From NCBI RefSeq assembly GCF_029910095.1, contig NZ_CP094526.1, forward strand, positions 7,874,001-7,938,000: a stretch of 64,000 bases of DNA, in the 5' to 3' direction. The notes under the pieces are model-generated. The model ran no database searches and had not been told where the DNA came from. It saw nothing but the letters and a program-made list of their open reading frames with translations. A program made the position numbers and the translations under genes. Every line of letters starts with the position of its first letter. Position 1 is the stretch's first letter. Source of the stretch: Bradyrhizobium sp. ISRA464 (GTDB lineage Bacteria; Pseudomonadota; Alphaproteobacteria; Rhizobiales; Xanthobacteraceae). Below are positions 1 to 7,208 of the stretch, piece after piece.

Positions 1-1
1 C

Positions 2-346
2 CGCATCAAGAAAAAGTTCGGCACACTCAGGATTCAGTGGGAAGGCGACATCTCGGATGAGACCGGGAGGCGAATCCGCGAAGCTATCAATCTCGGCGAG
101 GCACGTTCCGCCTGCACCTGCGAAATCTCGGTGCCGAGGGACGGCGGTACGTGAGCCACGGCTGTTTGGCGACGGCCTGCTCCGAGCACGCGATCCGCGA
201 TCCCGTGCCCGACAGACCGGGCTTCGAGAACGTCCACCTGCTGCGCCGGACGCCCGGCACGTCGGAGATCTAACCACGCGCGTTACGACCGCGAGACCGA
301 CACGTTGATCGAGGTGCCGCCGCCCACGCGAGGAACGGAGCAATAG
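2..346 (+). pseudogene. Frameshifted small hypothetical protein, 5' end off window
   Basis: The sequence reads as one small protein split over two frames. Frame 2 gives RIKKKFGTLRIQWEGD and on to CTCEIS, then stops at 152. Frame 1 from about 130 continues GAEGRRYVSHG and on to ENVHLLRR, stopping at 271. Frame 2 resumes with ARYDRETDTLIEV and stops at 344-346. Loss of one base at 128/129 would turn an expected Cys codon (completing a CxxC with the Cys at 119-121) into the observed frame break. I recall similar 'KFGxLR...CExCG' proteins in rhizobial mobile DNA, but no named function. A second shift near 271-280 is needed to rejoin the original frame. The start lies outside the window. A sequencing error at either point is possible. 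Confidence 0.5.
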
Positions 347-348
347 CC

Positions 349-423
349 GTGGCCCGGTTTCGCTGCCGCACCTGCCGGAACGAAAACGTTCCCTTTAACG
401 CGAAGCGCCACTGGAGGCTGTGA
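349..423 (+). pseudogene. Truncated copy of zinc-ribbon protein N-terminus
   Basis: This is a GTG-initiated 24-codon frame reading ARFRCRTC after the start. The intact zinc-ribbon gene at 938 begins MARFRCRAC, and the DNA is nearly identical over the first eight codons. After the first CxxC half-motif the two diverge and this copy stops at TGA 421-423, five bases before the proposed ATG of the next gene. The second CxxC pair is absent, so a zinc ribbon could not form. It is best read as a decayed partial duplicate of the downstream gene, although translation coupling to the next gene is conceivable. Confidence 0.45.
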
Positions 424-425
424 AC

Positions 426-935
426 ATGAAGGTCATTACGATCATGGAGGAGGGCGAGCGCGCGCGGTCCGTCTACGTGCGGACCGACGGTGACGTGACG
501 GTGTTCGACCGGCATCGCAAATTTCGCTTCCGGACCGACATCTCCGGTGCCGAGACGACATGGCAGATCCTTGAGCGGGTGGTGCCGGCCATCGTTCACG
601 CCGAGACCGCCCGTCTCAAGATCGAAGCCCTCGCCGATCGATGCCGCACCGGCTGGCGCCCGGGATATCCGGACGAGATCGATCCCGATATCCCGCAAAG
701 GGCGCTGCGGCGCGCGCAGTTCGGCATCGACCTGATCCGCTATCCGGATCACGACGAGTTCTACAGCCCAGCCACGATCTTGATGGGCATCGAGATGGGC
801 ACGGGACCATCGACGAGCCTGGTCGGGAAGAGCGATGGAACGGTATGCGTCACCGGAGAAATCCTCTGGATCGATGCCGCACGCGAGTGGGCGATTTGCG
901 AGGACGGCTTCTGGTGGACGCCAGCGGAGGACTAG
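426..935 (+). CDS. Hypothetical protein, island gene
   Basis: This 169-residue soluble protein begins MKVITIMEEGERARSVYV. I chose the ATG at 426 because GGAGG at 413-417 is well spaced for it, whereas the in-frame GTG at 420 is only two bases from that Shine-Dalgarno. I see no signal peptide, membrane segment or catalytic motif. The C-terminus is rich in Trp (ILWIDAAREWAICEDGFWW). The gene lies between a partial and an intact copy of a zinc-ribbon gene, two bases before the intact one, so the three are probably co-transcribed. I do not recognise the family. Confidence 0.55.
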   Translation: MKVITIMEEGERARSVYVRTDGDVTVFDRHRKFRFRTDISGAETTWQILERVVPAIVHAETARLKIEALADRCRTGWRPGYPDEIDPDIPQRALRRAQFGIDLIRYPDHDEFYSPATILMGIEMGTGPSTSLVGKSDGTVCVTGEILWIDAAREWAICEDGFWWTPAED

Positions 936-937
936 CG

Positions 938-1141
938 ATGGCCCGATTTCGCTGCCGCGCATGCGGCCAGGAAGGCGAGTTCACTTACGATCCGACGCGG
1001 CACGAATGCCCGCGCTGCGGCTCGCCCGACGTTCAGTTCGCACTCGGCATAGACGAGATGCCCGAAGAACTCATCGACCGGATCGTGCAGGCGCTGAGCC
1101 AAGCCGAGCCGCTGGACGACCATCCAACCGACGAGGACTGA
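938..1141 (+). CDS. Small zinc-ribbon protein
   Basis: The 67-residue product has two CxxC knuckles, CRAC near residue 6 and CPRC near residue 25. This is a classic zinc-ribbon spacing that should bind one zinc ion. The acidic tail ends LDDHPTDED. A GGAGG at 926-930 precedes the ATG with good spacing. The gene follows the upstream hypothetical by two bases and runs into the metallophosphoesterase gene after three bases, so it belongs to one transcript. A partial copy of its 5' end lies at 349. A role in nucleic-acid or protein binding is plausible for the fold but is not shown. Confidence 0.6.
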   Translation: MARFRCRACGQEGEFTYDPTRHECPRCGSPDVQFALGIDEMPEELIDRIVQALSQAEPLDDHPTDED

Positions 1142-1144
1142 ATC

Positions 1145-1987
1145 GTGTTGTTGTGGATCCTGTCAGACCTGCATGTCGAGCTGACCCGCGGCTGGGACCT
1201 GCCGTCCGGCACCGAGCGTCCGCAATTCGACGTCCTCGTGGTCGCCGGCGATGTCATTCGGCGTGCGGAGCGCGGGGTGAAGTGGCTGCGCGAACGCGTG
1301 CCGGATCGACCTGTCATCTACGTCGCTGGCAACCATGAGGCTTATGGCTGCGACATCGACCGCACGGTCGAGAAGGCCAAGGCAGCAGCAGCCGGCACGA
1401 ACATCCACGTGCTGCAGCACAACTCCATCCGAATCGGTGACGTCACCTTCGCCGGTGCGACGCTATGGACGGACTTCGATCTGTTCGGTGATCAGCATCG
1501 CGCAATGAGGGTCGCCGCCGAACGGATGAACGACTTCCGCAAGATCAGGATCAACCGCTATCTTGATCGCTTCCGGCCGGGACACGCCCTGGCTCGGCAC
1601 CTCCAAGCCCGCGCCTTCCTCGAAGCCGAAATGCGCAAGCCGCGCGGCGGGCCCCTGGTGGTCGTCACGCATCATGCACCGATTCCGAGCCGAGCGCGCC
1701 GCCTAGGCCCGTACGATCCCGGTGCGCGGCTGTCCGACGAAGAGGTCCTGACCGCAGCATATCGCAGCGCCCTGGGCTCGCTGATGTGGCCGGAGCCCGT
1801 CGCAAGCGGGAGGCCTGAGCTGAGGCCTGCGGACCTCTGGATCTACGGGCATACCCACGAGTCCGAGGACACCGTGATCGGCGCAACGCGCGTGGTGTCG
1901 AACGCGAAGGGCTACGGGCCATGGCCGCCGCAGCAGCGCGCCTGGGACAACCCGCGCTTCGATCCGAACTTCGTCATCGAAATCTAA
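1145..1987 (+). CDS. Calcineurin-like metallophosphoesterase
   Basis: The 280-residue protein carries the ordered metal-binding motifs of the calcineurin-like phosphoesterase superfamily: SDLHVE near the N-terminus (D-x-H), VVAGDV (GD), AGNHEAYG (GNHE), VTHHAPI and YGHTHES (GHxH). These would bind a di-metal centre that hydrolyses phosphomono- or diesters; the substrate cannot be deduced. The start is GTG at 1145, three bases after the zinc-ribbon stop, with GAGGA in the preceding coding end serving as ribosome-binding site. It is probably island cargo, translated together with the zinc-ribbon gene. No signal peptide is present, so it acts in the cytoplasm. Confidence 0.85.
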   Translation: MLLWILSDLHVELTRGWDLPSGTERPQFDVLVVAGDVIRRAERGVKWLRERVPDRPVIYVAGNHEAYGCDIDRTVEKAKAAAAGTNIHVLQHNSIRIGDVTFAGATLWTDFDLFGDQHRAMRVAAERMNDFRKIRINRYLDRFRPGHALARHLQARAFLEAEMRKPRGGPLVVVTHHAPIPSRARRLGPYDPGARLSDEEVLTAAYRSALGSLMWPEPVASGRPELRPADLWIYGHTHESEDTVIGATRVVSNAKGYGPWPPQQRAWDNPRFDPNFVIEI

Positions 1988-2076
1988 GGGAGGCTGGCCA
2001 TGACAGACATTGATGACCGCTCGAAACCGACCGACGCCATGCGCCATGCCCTTCCTTCGGCTTCGAGTGACAGATC

Positions 2077-2593
2077 ATGCTCACCAGAAAAGCGGCCCAA
2101 GGCCGTCCCGATCTATTCGCTTCAGCCAAGACCACAACCGCGATCGCGGCGCGACATCCTGCGCTTCGAGATGCGCTCATCCAGGCGTCGCTCGATCCGC
2201 AGGTGCGGTCGATTGCTTCCATTCCGTCGGCGTTCGTTGCGTCCGAGCCGGTAGAGCTTGAGGCCGTCGTCGTCCAGCGCGACGACGGCCGCTACCTTCT
2301 GGACGTCGTGCCGGCCCGGCGCGTCCGGGATCTCGAGCAGGAAGGCCTCGCGCAGATTGCGCTGGCCGAGCTCCGGCTTAAGCCGCTCACCCTGACTGCC
2401 GGGGAAATCCGCCGCGAGCCGCGCTACGCCAATTCGTGGTTGGTCCGGTCCCTTAACGGCATTCCGGTCCCGCTGAGCTTGCGATGGGCCGATGCCGCGC
2501 GGCCAGCTTCTCAAGTCCGTGCGCAGCGACCGCGATCCGACGCCTTCGGTGATGGCGCTCGCTTGCGCCGATCTTCTCTCTCATGATCTCTAG
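2077..2593 (+). pseudogene. Frameshifted hypothetical island protein
   Basis: From ATG 2077, frame 1 reads MLTRKAAQGRPDLFASAK through to NGIPVPLSLR near 2483. Frame 1 then becomes Arg/Ser-rich low-quality sequence, while frame 2 gives a convincing continuation (GPMPRGQLLKSVRSDRDP, then SVMALACADLLSHDL) ending at TAG 2591-2593. The joint suggests an internal deletion or frameshift near 2484-2490, and the C-terminus seems short. A good Shine-Dalgarno (AAGGGAGG, 1986-1993) precedes another ATG at 2000 in a third frame, which may be the relic of an original start region. I do not recognise the family with confidence. It lies directly before the FtsH-like gene. Confidence 0.45.
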
Positions 2594-2614
2594 CACTAGC
2601 ATCAGGAGCCGTGC

Positions 2615-4714
2615 GTGACGCGCAAGACCGCAGCGAAATCCCAACGCCCCAAGAGCGTGCCCAGAGCAAAGCGCCGGACTCCGGTAAAGAGAGGGCGCAT
2701 TCTGCCCAAGGATACGGTCGTGCCGGTCGGGTACCGGAGCGCCAAGGAAGCCGCCGATCTCTTGGCCAGGTCGGTCCTACACGTCACCGATGATGTCGTC
2801 GGCATGGAGTCGCCGATGTCGTGGACGCCTGTCGTGAAGAAGGACCGCCCCTCGGCGCAACGCTCGATCGTAGCGAGCGCGTTTCTCGCAGCGACCAGCG
2901 CACCGATCCGGCGCCAGTTAAAGGCCAAGCCCGCCCTCGCACTGGTCGTGCTGGTCCCGGAGTCGAGCTGGATCCAGCCGGTTCGTAACCTCTTCGCGCG
3001 GCACTTCGGCACTCATTGGCAGACCATCGCCACCGAGGCCTTGAAGACGCCGCAGCAGAAGGCTGAGCGCAACACCGAAGTTGCAACCGACCTCGCTAAC
3101 GGGCAGTCCGTAGTCGGCGTAGCGGTGGAGCGTGCTGAGCTGCCAACGGCGCTGACGACGGCAGCAGATTTGACGATCCACATCAACCCGCCCACCGGCG
3201 CCGTGGTCGCACACATGATCAGAATGTTCACTGGCCGGCGCCATCCGGGCAGTATCGATGACGCCGTCTTCGCCGGGCTCACATTCCACGATCTGGTCGC
3301 CGCCTTCCGCGCCAAATCCTCGCCAGTCGAGATCGTTGCGCGCCTCCGCAAGGCTTCCGTTGCCATGGCAGGATCCGGGACGACAGATCGACTGCCGAAG
3401 CTGCAAGACGCAATCGAATACGGCGCCGCTCGGACCTGGGGTCTGGCGCTGGCAAAGGATATTGCCGACTACCGCGCCGGTTGCCTTGATTGGCAAAGCG
3501 TCGACCGGGGAGCGGTACTGTATTCGGAGCCGGGGCTTGGCAAGTCGCTGTACGCGCGCATCCTCGCGAAAGCCTGCGGCGTGCCGCTGGTCGCTTATTC
3601 GATCGCCGATCTGTTCGCGAACTCGCCGGGCTGGTTGGATTCGGTGATCAAGGCGTCGCGCGCGATGTTCGAGCGCGCCGCCGCGATGGCGCCATGCATC
3701 CTGTTTATCGATGAGATCGACGCGCTGCCAAACCGAGCCACCATGTCGCCGCGCGGCGCGGACTGGTGGACTCCTGTGATAACGGACTTTCTCCTCAGCC
3801 TCGACAATGCGGTCGCCGGGAAGCGCGCCGGAATCGTGGTCTGCGCGGCCACGAATAACATCCAAGGCGTCGATGCGGCCCTGCTGCGCCCCGGTCGCCT
3901 GGAGCGGGCGATCGAGATCAGGCGGCCCCATCACGCTGGCATCGTCAACATCCTTCGTCACCATCTGGACGGCGAACTGGGAGGCGCGGACCTGACCGAT
4001 GTCGCCCATTTGATGGATGGCTCCACCGGCGCCGAGATCATGATGGCCGTGCGTGGCGCACGCCGGATTGCCCGCTCCGCCGGGCGCGTGCTGCAGCTCG
4101 AAGACCTCGTGCAGTCCGTGGCGCCGGTCGACGAGATCGCGCCGGCCGCGCTCAAGCGGATATGCATCCACGAAGCCGCGCACGCGGTGGCTTCGCTCGT
4201 GGTCCCGTCCGGGATCCTCAAGCGCTGCGCAGTCGGCTCCAGCGGCACGTCGGCCGGCCGCACGCTGATCGAGAACGAGATGAGTGATCTGATGACCCGC
4301 GATGCGGTCGAACGGCGCGCCGTCGTTGCACTCGCCGGGCGCACAGCGGAGCGTGTTCTGATCGGCGATGCCAGTGTGGGAGCCGGCGGGGACGACGATT
4401 CCGATCTCGCGCAGGTCACCCAGATCATCGCAACTCTCCACGCCTCGACGGGTCTTGGCGACACGCTGGTCTACGTAACCTCCTACGAGAACGCGTTGCA
4501 GGCGGTCCGCGGCGATCGGGAGCTTCGGTCCAAGGTCGAGCAGCACCTGCAGATCCTGCAAGCCCGTACCGATGAGATCGTGCGGCGTCACCGTGAGCAG
4601 ATCATTGCTGTTGCCGACCGGCTCCGAACGCAGCGCCGGCTTTCGGGCGAGGAAATTTGCCGGATCATCGACGCGACGCCTGTGAACGATGAAGCCAGCA
4701 CCACTAATCACTAG
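2615..4714 (+). CDS. Soluble FtsH-like AAA+ ATPase with M41 metalloprotease domain
   Basis: This 699-residue protein has three parts. Residues 1 to about 290 form an unassigned region. An AAA+ module follows, with Walker A EPGLGKS near 305, Walker B ILFIDEID near 365 and an ALLRPGRLERA segment typical of FtsH/Yme1 proteases. The peptidase M41-like domain has the zinc motif HEAAH at 519-523 and an acidic GAGGDDDSD stretch that fits the distal aspartate ligand. Unlike housekeeping FtsH I see no N-terminal transmembrane helices, so it is probably cytosolic. The start is GTG 2615 with AGGAG at 2604-2608. An ATP-driven protease carried in an island suggests cargo with a regulatory or defence role, but its substrate is unknown. 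Confidence 0.8.
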   Translation: MTRKTAAKSQRPKSVPRAKRRTPVKRGRILPKDTVVPVGYRSAKEAADLLARSVLHVTDDVVGMESPMSWTPVVKKDRPSAQRSIVASAFLAATSAPIRRQLKAKPALALVVLVPESSWIQPVRNLFARHFGTHWQTIATEALKTPQQKAERNTEVATDLANGQSVVGVAVERAELPTALTTAADLTIHINPPTGAVVAHMIRMFTGRRHPGSIDDAVFAGLTFHDLVAAFRAKSSPVEIVARLRKASVAMAGSGTTDRLPKLQDAIEYGAARTWGLALAKDIADYRAGCLDWQSVDRGAVLYSEPGLGKSLYARILAKACGVPLVAYSIADLFANSPGWLDSVIKASRAMFERAAAMAPCILFIDEIDALPNRATMSPRGADWWTPVITDFLLSLDNAVAGKRAGIVVCAATNNIQGVDAALLRPGRLERAIEIRRPHHAGIVNILRHHLDGELGGADLTDVAHLMDGSTGAEIMMAVRGARRIARSAGRVLQLEDLVQSVAPVDEIAPAALKRICIHEAAHAVASLVVPSGILKRCAVGSSGTSAGRTLIENEMSDLMTRDAVERRAVVALAGRTAERVLIGDASVGAGGDDDSDLAQVTQIIATLHASTGLGDTLVYVTSYENALQAVRGDRELRSKVEQHLQILQARTDEIVRRHREQIIAVADRLRTQRRLSGEEICRIIDATPVNDEASTTNH

Positions 4715-5448
4715 TCCCAAAGGAAGGCCCCACGCCTGTCGTCAGGACCGCCCCCGGTCCCCGTGGATACGATCCGGTCACCAGGCCGGGCCGCATTACG
4801 CGGGATCACCGAACACGACAGCCGACAGGCGCTTTGGGCCCTCTTGGAAGGCACTTAGCCGGGGGTGAAATCCGAGTTCGATGATGTCTAGGTAACGGCC
4901 ATCTTGGAGTTATCCCCGCAATTCAACTTTCCAGCTCGAACAACTCATGTCTCGGACCTCTGAATGCTCCGGCAATTTCGGCAGGAAATTCGACTAACGC
5001 CGAAGTTCGGAAATCCATTTGAGCCGCGTCCTAGGCCTCGGGGATGTGGTTGACGGCCGATCCGCTGAGTCGTGCCCACTTGGCGCTTTCGATGAAGGTT
5101 CCTCCGGAGTCCGGACGATGCCGGTCGATCGATTTTTGTGGCGATCGCGCGAATTTCGCGTTCAGTTAGGGGGAGTTCCAACGGGGAGACAACGATAGAT
5201 GCTGCCGTCCGCCTGATGAGGCGGAGACAGGACAGGCGGGCCGTTTCAGCGACCCGCCTGACCTTCACCGGTCGAAAGCAAATCGACAGATGCTGCCCGC
5301 AAAGGCATTTGGAGCTTTGCTCATCACCCCGCGCCACGCAAGCGGGTTTTTTGCGCCGATCCGGGCGTTCGACCTCCCATTAACGACATGCCCGACGCCG
5401 TCACCTTGCCGGCGAACGGCGAAGCATTGGCCAGTCGGCCGGGGGTAC
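4715..5448 (+). other. Noncoding gap upstream of the transposition operon
   Basis: There are no convincing genes in about 730 bases between the FtsH-like gene and the first TnsA. I see a 9-base inverted repeat (CGCCTGTCG near 4730 and its complement near 4825), a hairpin-like GC-rich stretch near 5215-5260 (ggcgg/cgcctg elements), and a T-run after a CG-rich stretch near 5345. A single GAGTCGT (5067-5073) matches, in inverted orientation, the repeat core found near the tRNA-His end, but one copy is too little to define an element end. A promoter for the tns operon should lie here; none stands out. Confidence 0.4.
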
Positions 5449-6201
5449 ATGGCGAGCAAGAGCAAGATACCGGGCAACCGGAAGGTGGTCGAGGTGAGGA
5501 TCATCCGCGGCAAAGACGGAACGCCGATCCGAACCATCGTCGAACGGGCCCACGCGAAGCCAACCGGCTCGTTCGTGTCGCTGAAAGCCGGGTGCGCCCT
5601 GCCATGGGAGTCGGTCGACGAACGTCACTTCATGTGGATTTCGGAGGTCGATTTCCGCGTTCGCAACTTCGTCGCCCAGCCGTTCCGTATGGAGTTCTGG
5701 TTCGAGGACGGCGAGATGATCGCCTACTTCCCCGACATCGAGCGCACGCTCGACGGCGCGATCGAGATCGTCGAGGTCAAGAAGACGCAGAGCGAGGCCG
5801 CTCGCGACCCTTACTACGCGTTCAAGCTCTCGCTCGCGCGCAGGGCTTGCCAGGCAAAGGGTTGGAAATTCCGCGTCATAGCAGCGGACAAGCACATCCT
5901 GCCCGGCCACCTGCTCGACAACGTCCGCCTGGTACGCCTCGACCGACTCACACGCGTCAGCTCCGAGGATCACTTGCGGCTAGGCGAGGCGATGGAAAAG
6001 GGTCGCGGCAAGCTGACCTATGGAGAAGCCGTCGCAGCCCTCAGCGTCCGCAGCGATCCGTGGGACCGCGACGGCCTGGCGAAGCTCCACGCGCTGATCG
6101 TCAGGCGGGTCGGCCGTGTCGACCTGACCCGCCGCCTCACCCAGCACTCGGCCGTCGTTCTCTATCGGCATCCCATCTGGCGACCGTCGAAGGCCGCCTA
6201 A
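5449..6201 (+). CDS. TnsA-like transposase endonuclease subunit (copy 1)
   Basis: The 250-residue protein has a restriction-endonuclease-like core, YFPDIER with Asp96 and then EIVEVKKTQ with Glu109 and Lys111. This fits the D...ExK catalytic pattern of TnsA, which cuts the 5' ends of Tn7-type elements so that transposition is cut-and-paste. The downstream segment GWKFRVIAADKHI also matches the TnsA pattern. ATG 5449 follows a G-rich stretch; longer in-frame starts read into noncoding-like sequence. A second homologous protein is encoded at 6279-7199, sharing the KPTG, YFPD and ExK blocks. The gene opens the tns operon, and the next start region is about 35 bases downstream. Confidence 0.75.
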   Translation: MASKSKIPGNRKVVEVRIIRGKDGTPIRTIVERAHAKPTGSFVSLKAGCALPWESVDERHFMWISEVDFRVRNFVAQPFRMEFWFEDGEMIAYFPDIERTLDGAIEIVEVKKTQSEAARDPYYAFKLSLARRACQAKGWKFRVIAADKHILPGHLLDNVRLVRLDRLTRVSSEDHLRLGEAMEKGRGKLTYGEAVAALSVRSDPWDRDGLAKLHALIVRRVGRVDLTRRLTQHSAVVLYRHPIWRPSKAA

Positions 6202-6235
6202 TCCCACTTCCCCACCACCTGGAGTCATCATCGAC

Positions 6236-6437
6236 ATGCCGATCACGCTCGACATCAACGGACTGCCTGCTCGACCTGATGCATGAGGCCATCATCGCCT
6301 ACCAGGGAGAAAAGCACGAAGGGCTCGGCGCCATCCCCGCCCGCGTCTGGCGCGACAACGTTACTCTGCCCACGATCGAGCTCGTCGAGATCAAGAACAA
6401 GGAGAACGAGGTCAAGCGCGACCCCGACTGCGAACTC
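6236..6437 (+). pseudogene. Possible remnant of a TnsB C-terminal segment
   Basis: ATG 6236, with GGAG at 6221-6224, opens a 16-codon frame (MPITLDINGLPARPDA). A shift into frame 0 near 6265 then gives LLDLMHEAIIAYQGEKHEGL and GAIPARVW. This resembles the post-catalytic segment of Mu/Tn7-type integrases: the TnsB of this window reads LTELVNMAINDVYHYEPHST and IGMPPALAW at the equivalent place. The block may be a leftover of an older transposase gene now fused in frame with the second TnsA. The similarity is short and judged by eye. Confidence 0.3.
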
Positions 6438-7199
6438 ATGGAGAGCTTTTTGACCAAACGCGACGCCAGAGTGAGCCAGATCGCCGCCGGATTGATGCAG
6501 CGCGGCCCCCGCATCGTCGAATCCGAGGACGGCGGGCCGTTGCGCCTCATCATCAACGGCCGGCACATCAAACCAACTGGCCGATATCCCGCCTTCAAGG
6601 CGCAGGGCGCGTCCCTCCCGTATGAGGCCGACCATGAGATGGGGCTGATGGAGATCAGTGACGCCGACAAGGCCGTCATCAGGATCCTCGCCCAACCGCA
6701 TCGCGTCGAGATCCCGGTGCCGTGGCAGAACCGGCCACTGATCTATTTCCCAGACCTGCGCAGAGATTTGGCCGACGCCACGGTCGAGATCATCGAAACC
6801 AAGCGCGAGGACGACCGCCGGGCGCGCGAGCCGCATTACCAATTCAAACTCGACGTCGTCCGCGAGGTGTACGCCGGCGAGGGCTGGACGTTCCGGATTC
6901 TTCAGGAGAAGGAGATATTGGGCGGCCGCCTCTACAGGAACGCGCACGAAATCATCACCTGGGCCTACGCCAAGGTCCCGTCAGCGCGGCAATTCGCCTT
7001 GGAAGCCGCCATCGACGCCGCCGGAGGAACGCTGCCTTTCGGGAAGGCGGCAGAGATCGTCGGCGGCGTGCCGCTGCTCTATGCGCTGGTGGTCCGCCGC
7101 TCGGTCTATTTCGACCTGAAGCTGCCGGTTTTCGACGACCTCCCGGTGATGCGCGTGGATCACGACGCACTGCGCCGCCACTCGCCGCCGCTGCTCTGA
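6279..7199 (+). CDS. TnsA-like transposase endonuclease subunit (copy 2)
   Basis: This second TnsA-like protein keeps the nuclease signature: YFPDLRR with Asp159, then EIIETK with Glu173 and Lys175, followed by PHYQFKL and GWTFRIL blocks that align with copy 1. Residues 1 to about 60 look unlike TnsA and may derive from a transposase fragment (see 6236-6437). The true start may therefore be ATG 6438 or 6495; none of the candidates has a strong Shine-Dalgarno. The stop is nine bases before the GTG of tnsB, so translation is probably coupled. Both copies retain catalytic residues, so a heteromeric endonuclease or strand-specific division of labour is possible. This is inference. Confidence 0.7.
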   Translation: MHEAIIAYQGEKHEGLGAIPARVWRDNVTLPTIELVEIKNKENEVKRDPDCELMESFLTKRDARVSQIAAGLMQRGPRIVESEDGGPLRLIINGRHIKPTGRYPAFKAQGASLPYEADHEMGLMEISDADKAVIRILAQPHRVEIPVPWQNRPLIYFPDLRRDLADATVEIIETKREDDRRAREPHYQFKLDVVREVYAGEGWTFRILQEKEILGGRLYRNAHEIITWAYAKVPSARQFALEAAIDAAGGTLPFGKAAEIVGGVPLLYALVVRRSVYFDLKLPVFDDLPVMRVDHDALRRHSPPLL

Positions 7200-7208
7200 G
7201 GAGTCTAC

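Noticed and set aside
2000..2254. 84-codon frame with a good Shine-Dalgarno at 1986-1993
   Set aside because: After about 25 residues the translation becomes Arg/Ser-rich shadow sequence overlapping a more protein-like frame; at most the first codons are a relic.
2918..4720. 600-codon open frame antisense to the FtsH-like gene
   Set aside because: It mirrors a well-supported AAA+/M41 protein on the other strand; its translation has no motif and is rich in residues expected from antisense GC-rich DNA.
4735..4760. TGTCGTCAGGACC as a Tn402/Tn7-type terminus
   Set aside because: No inverted partner with this sequence was found near the tRNA-His side, and the adjacent region lacks repeated transposase sites.
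5067..5073. GAGTCGT as the opposite element end
   Set aside because: It matches the inverted repeat core seen at 13,870-14,034, but only one copy is present and no CCCAAGGTAAG partner lies nearby.
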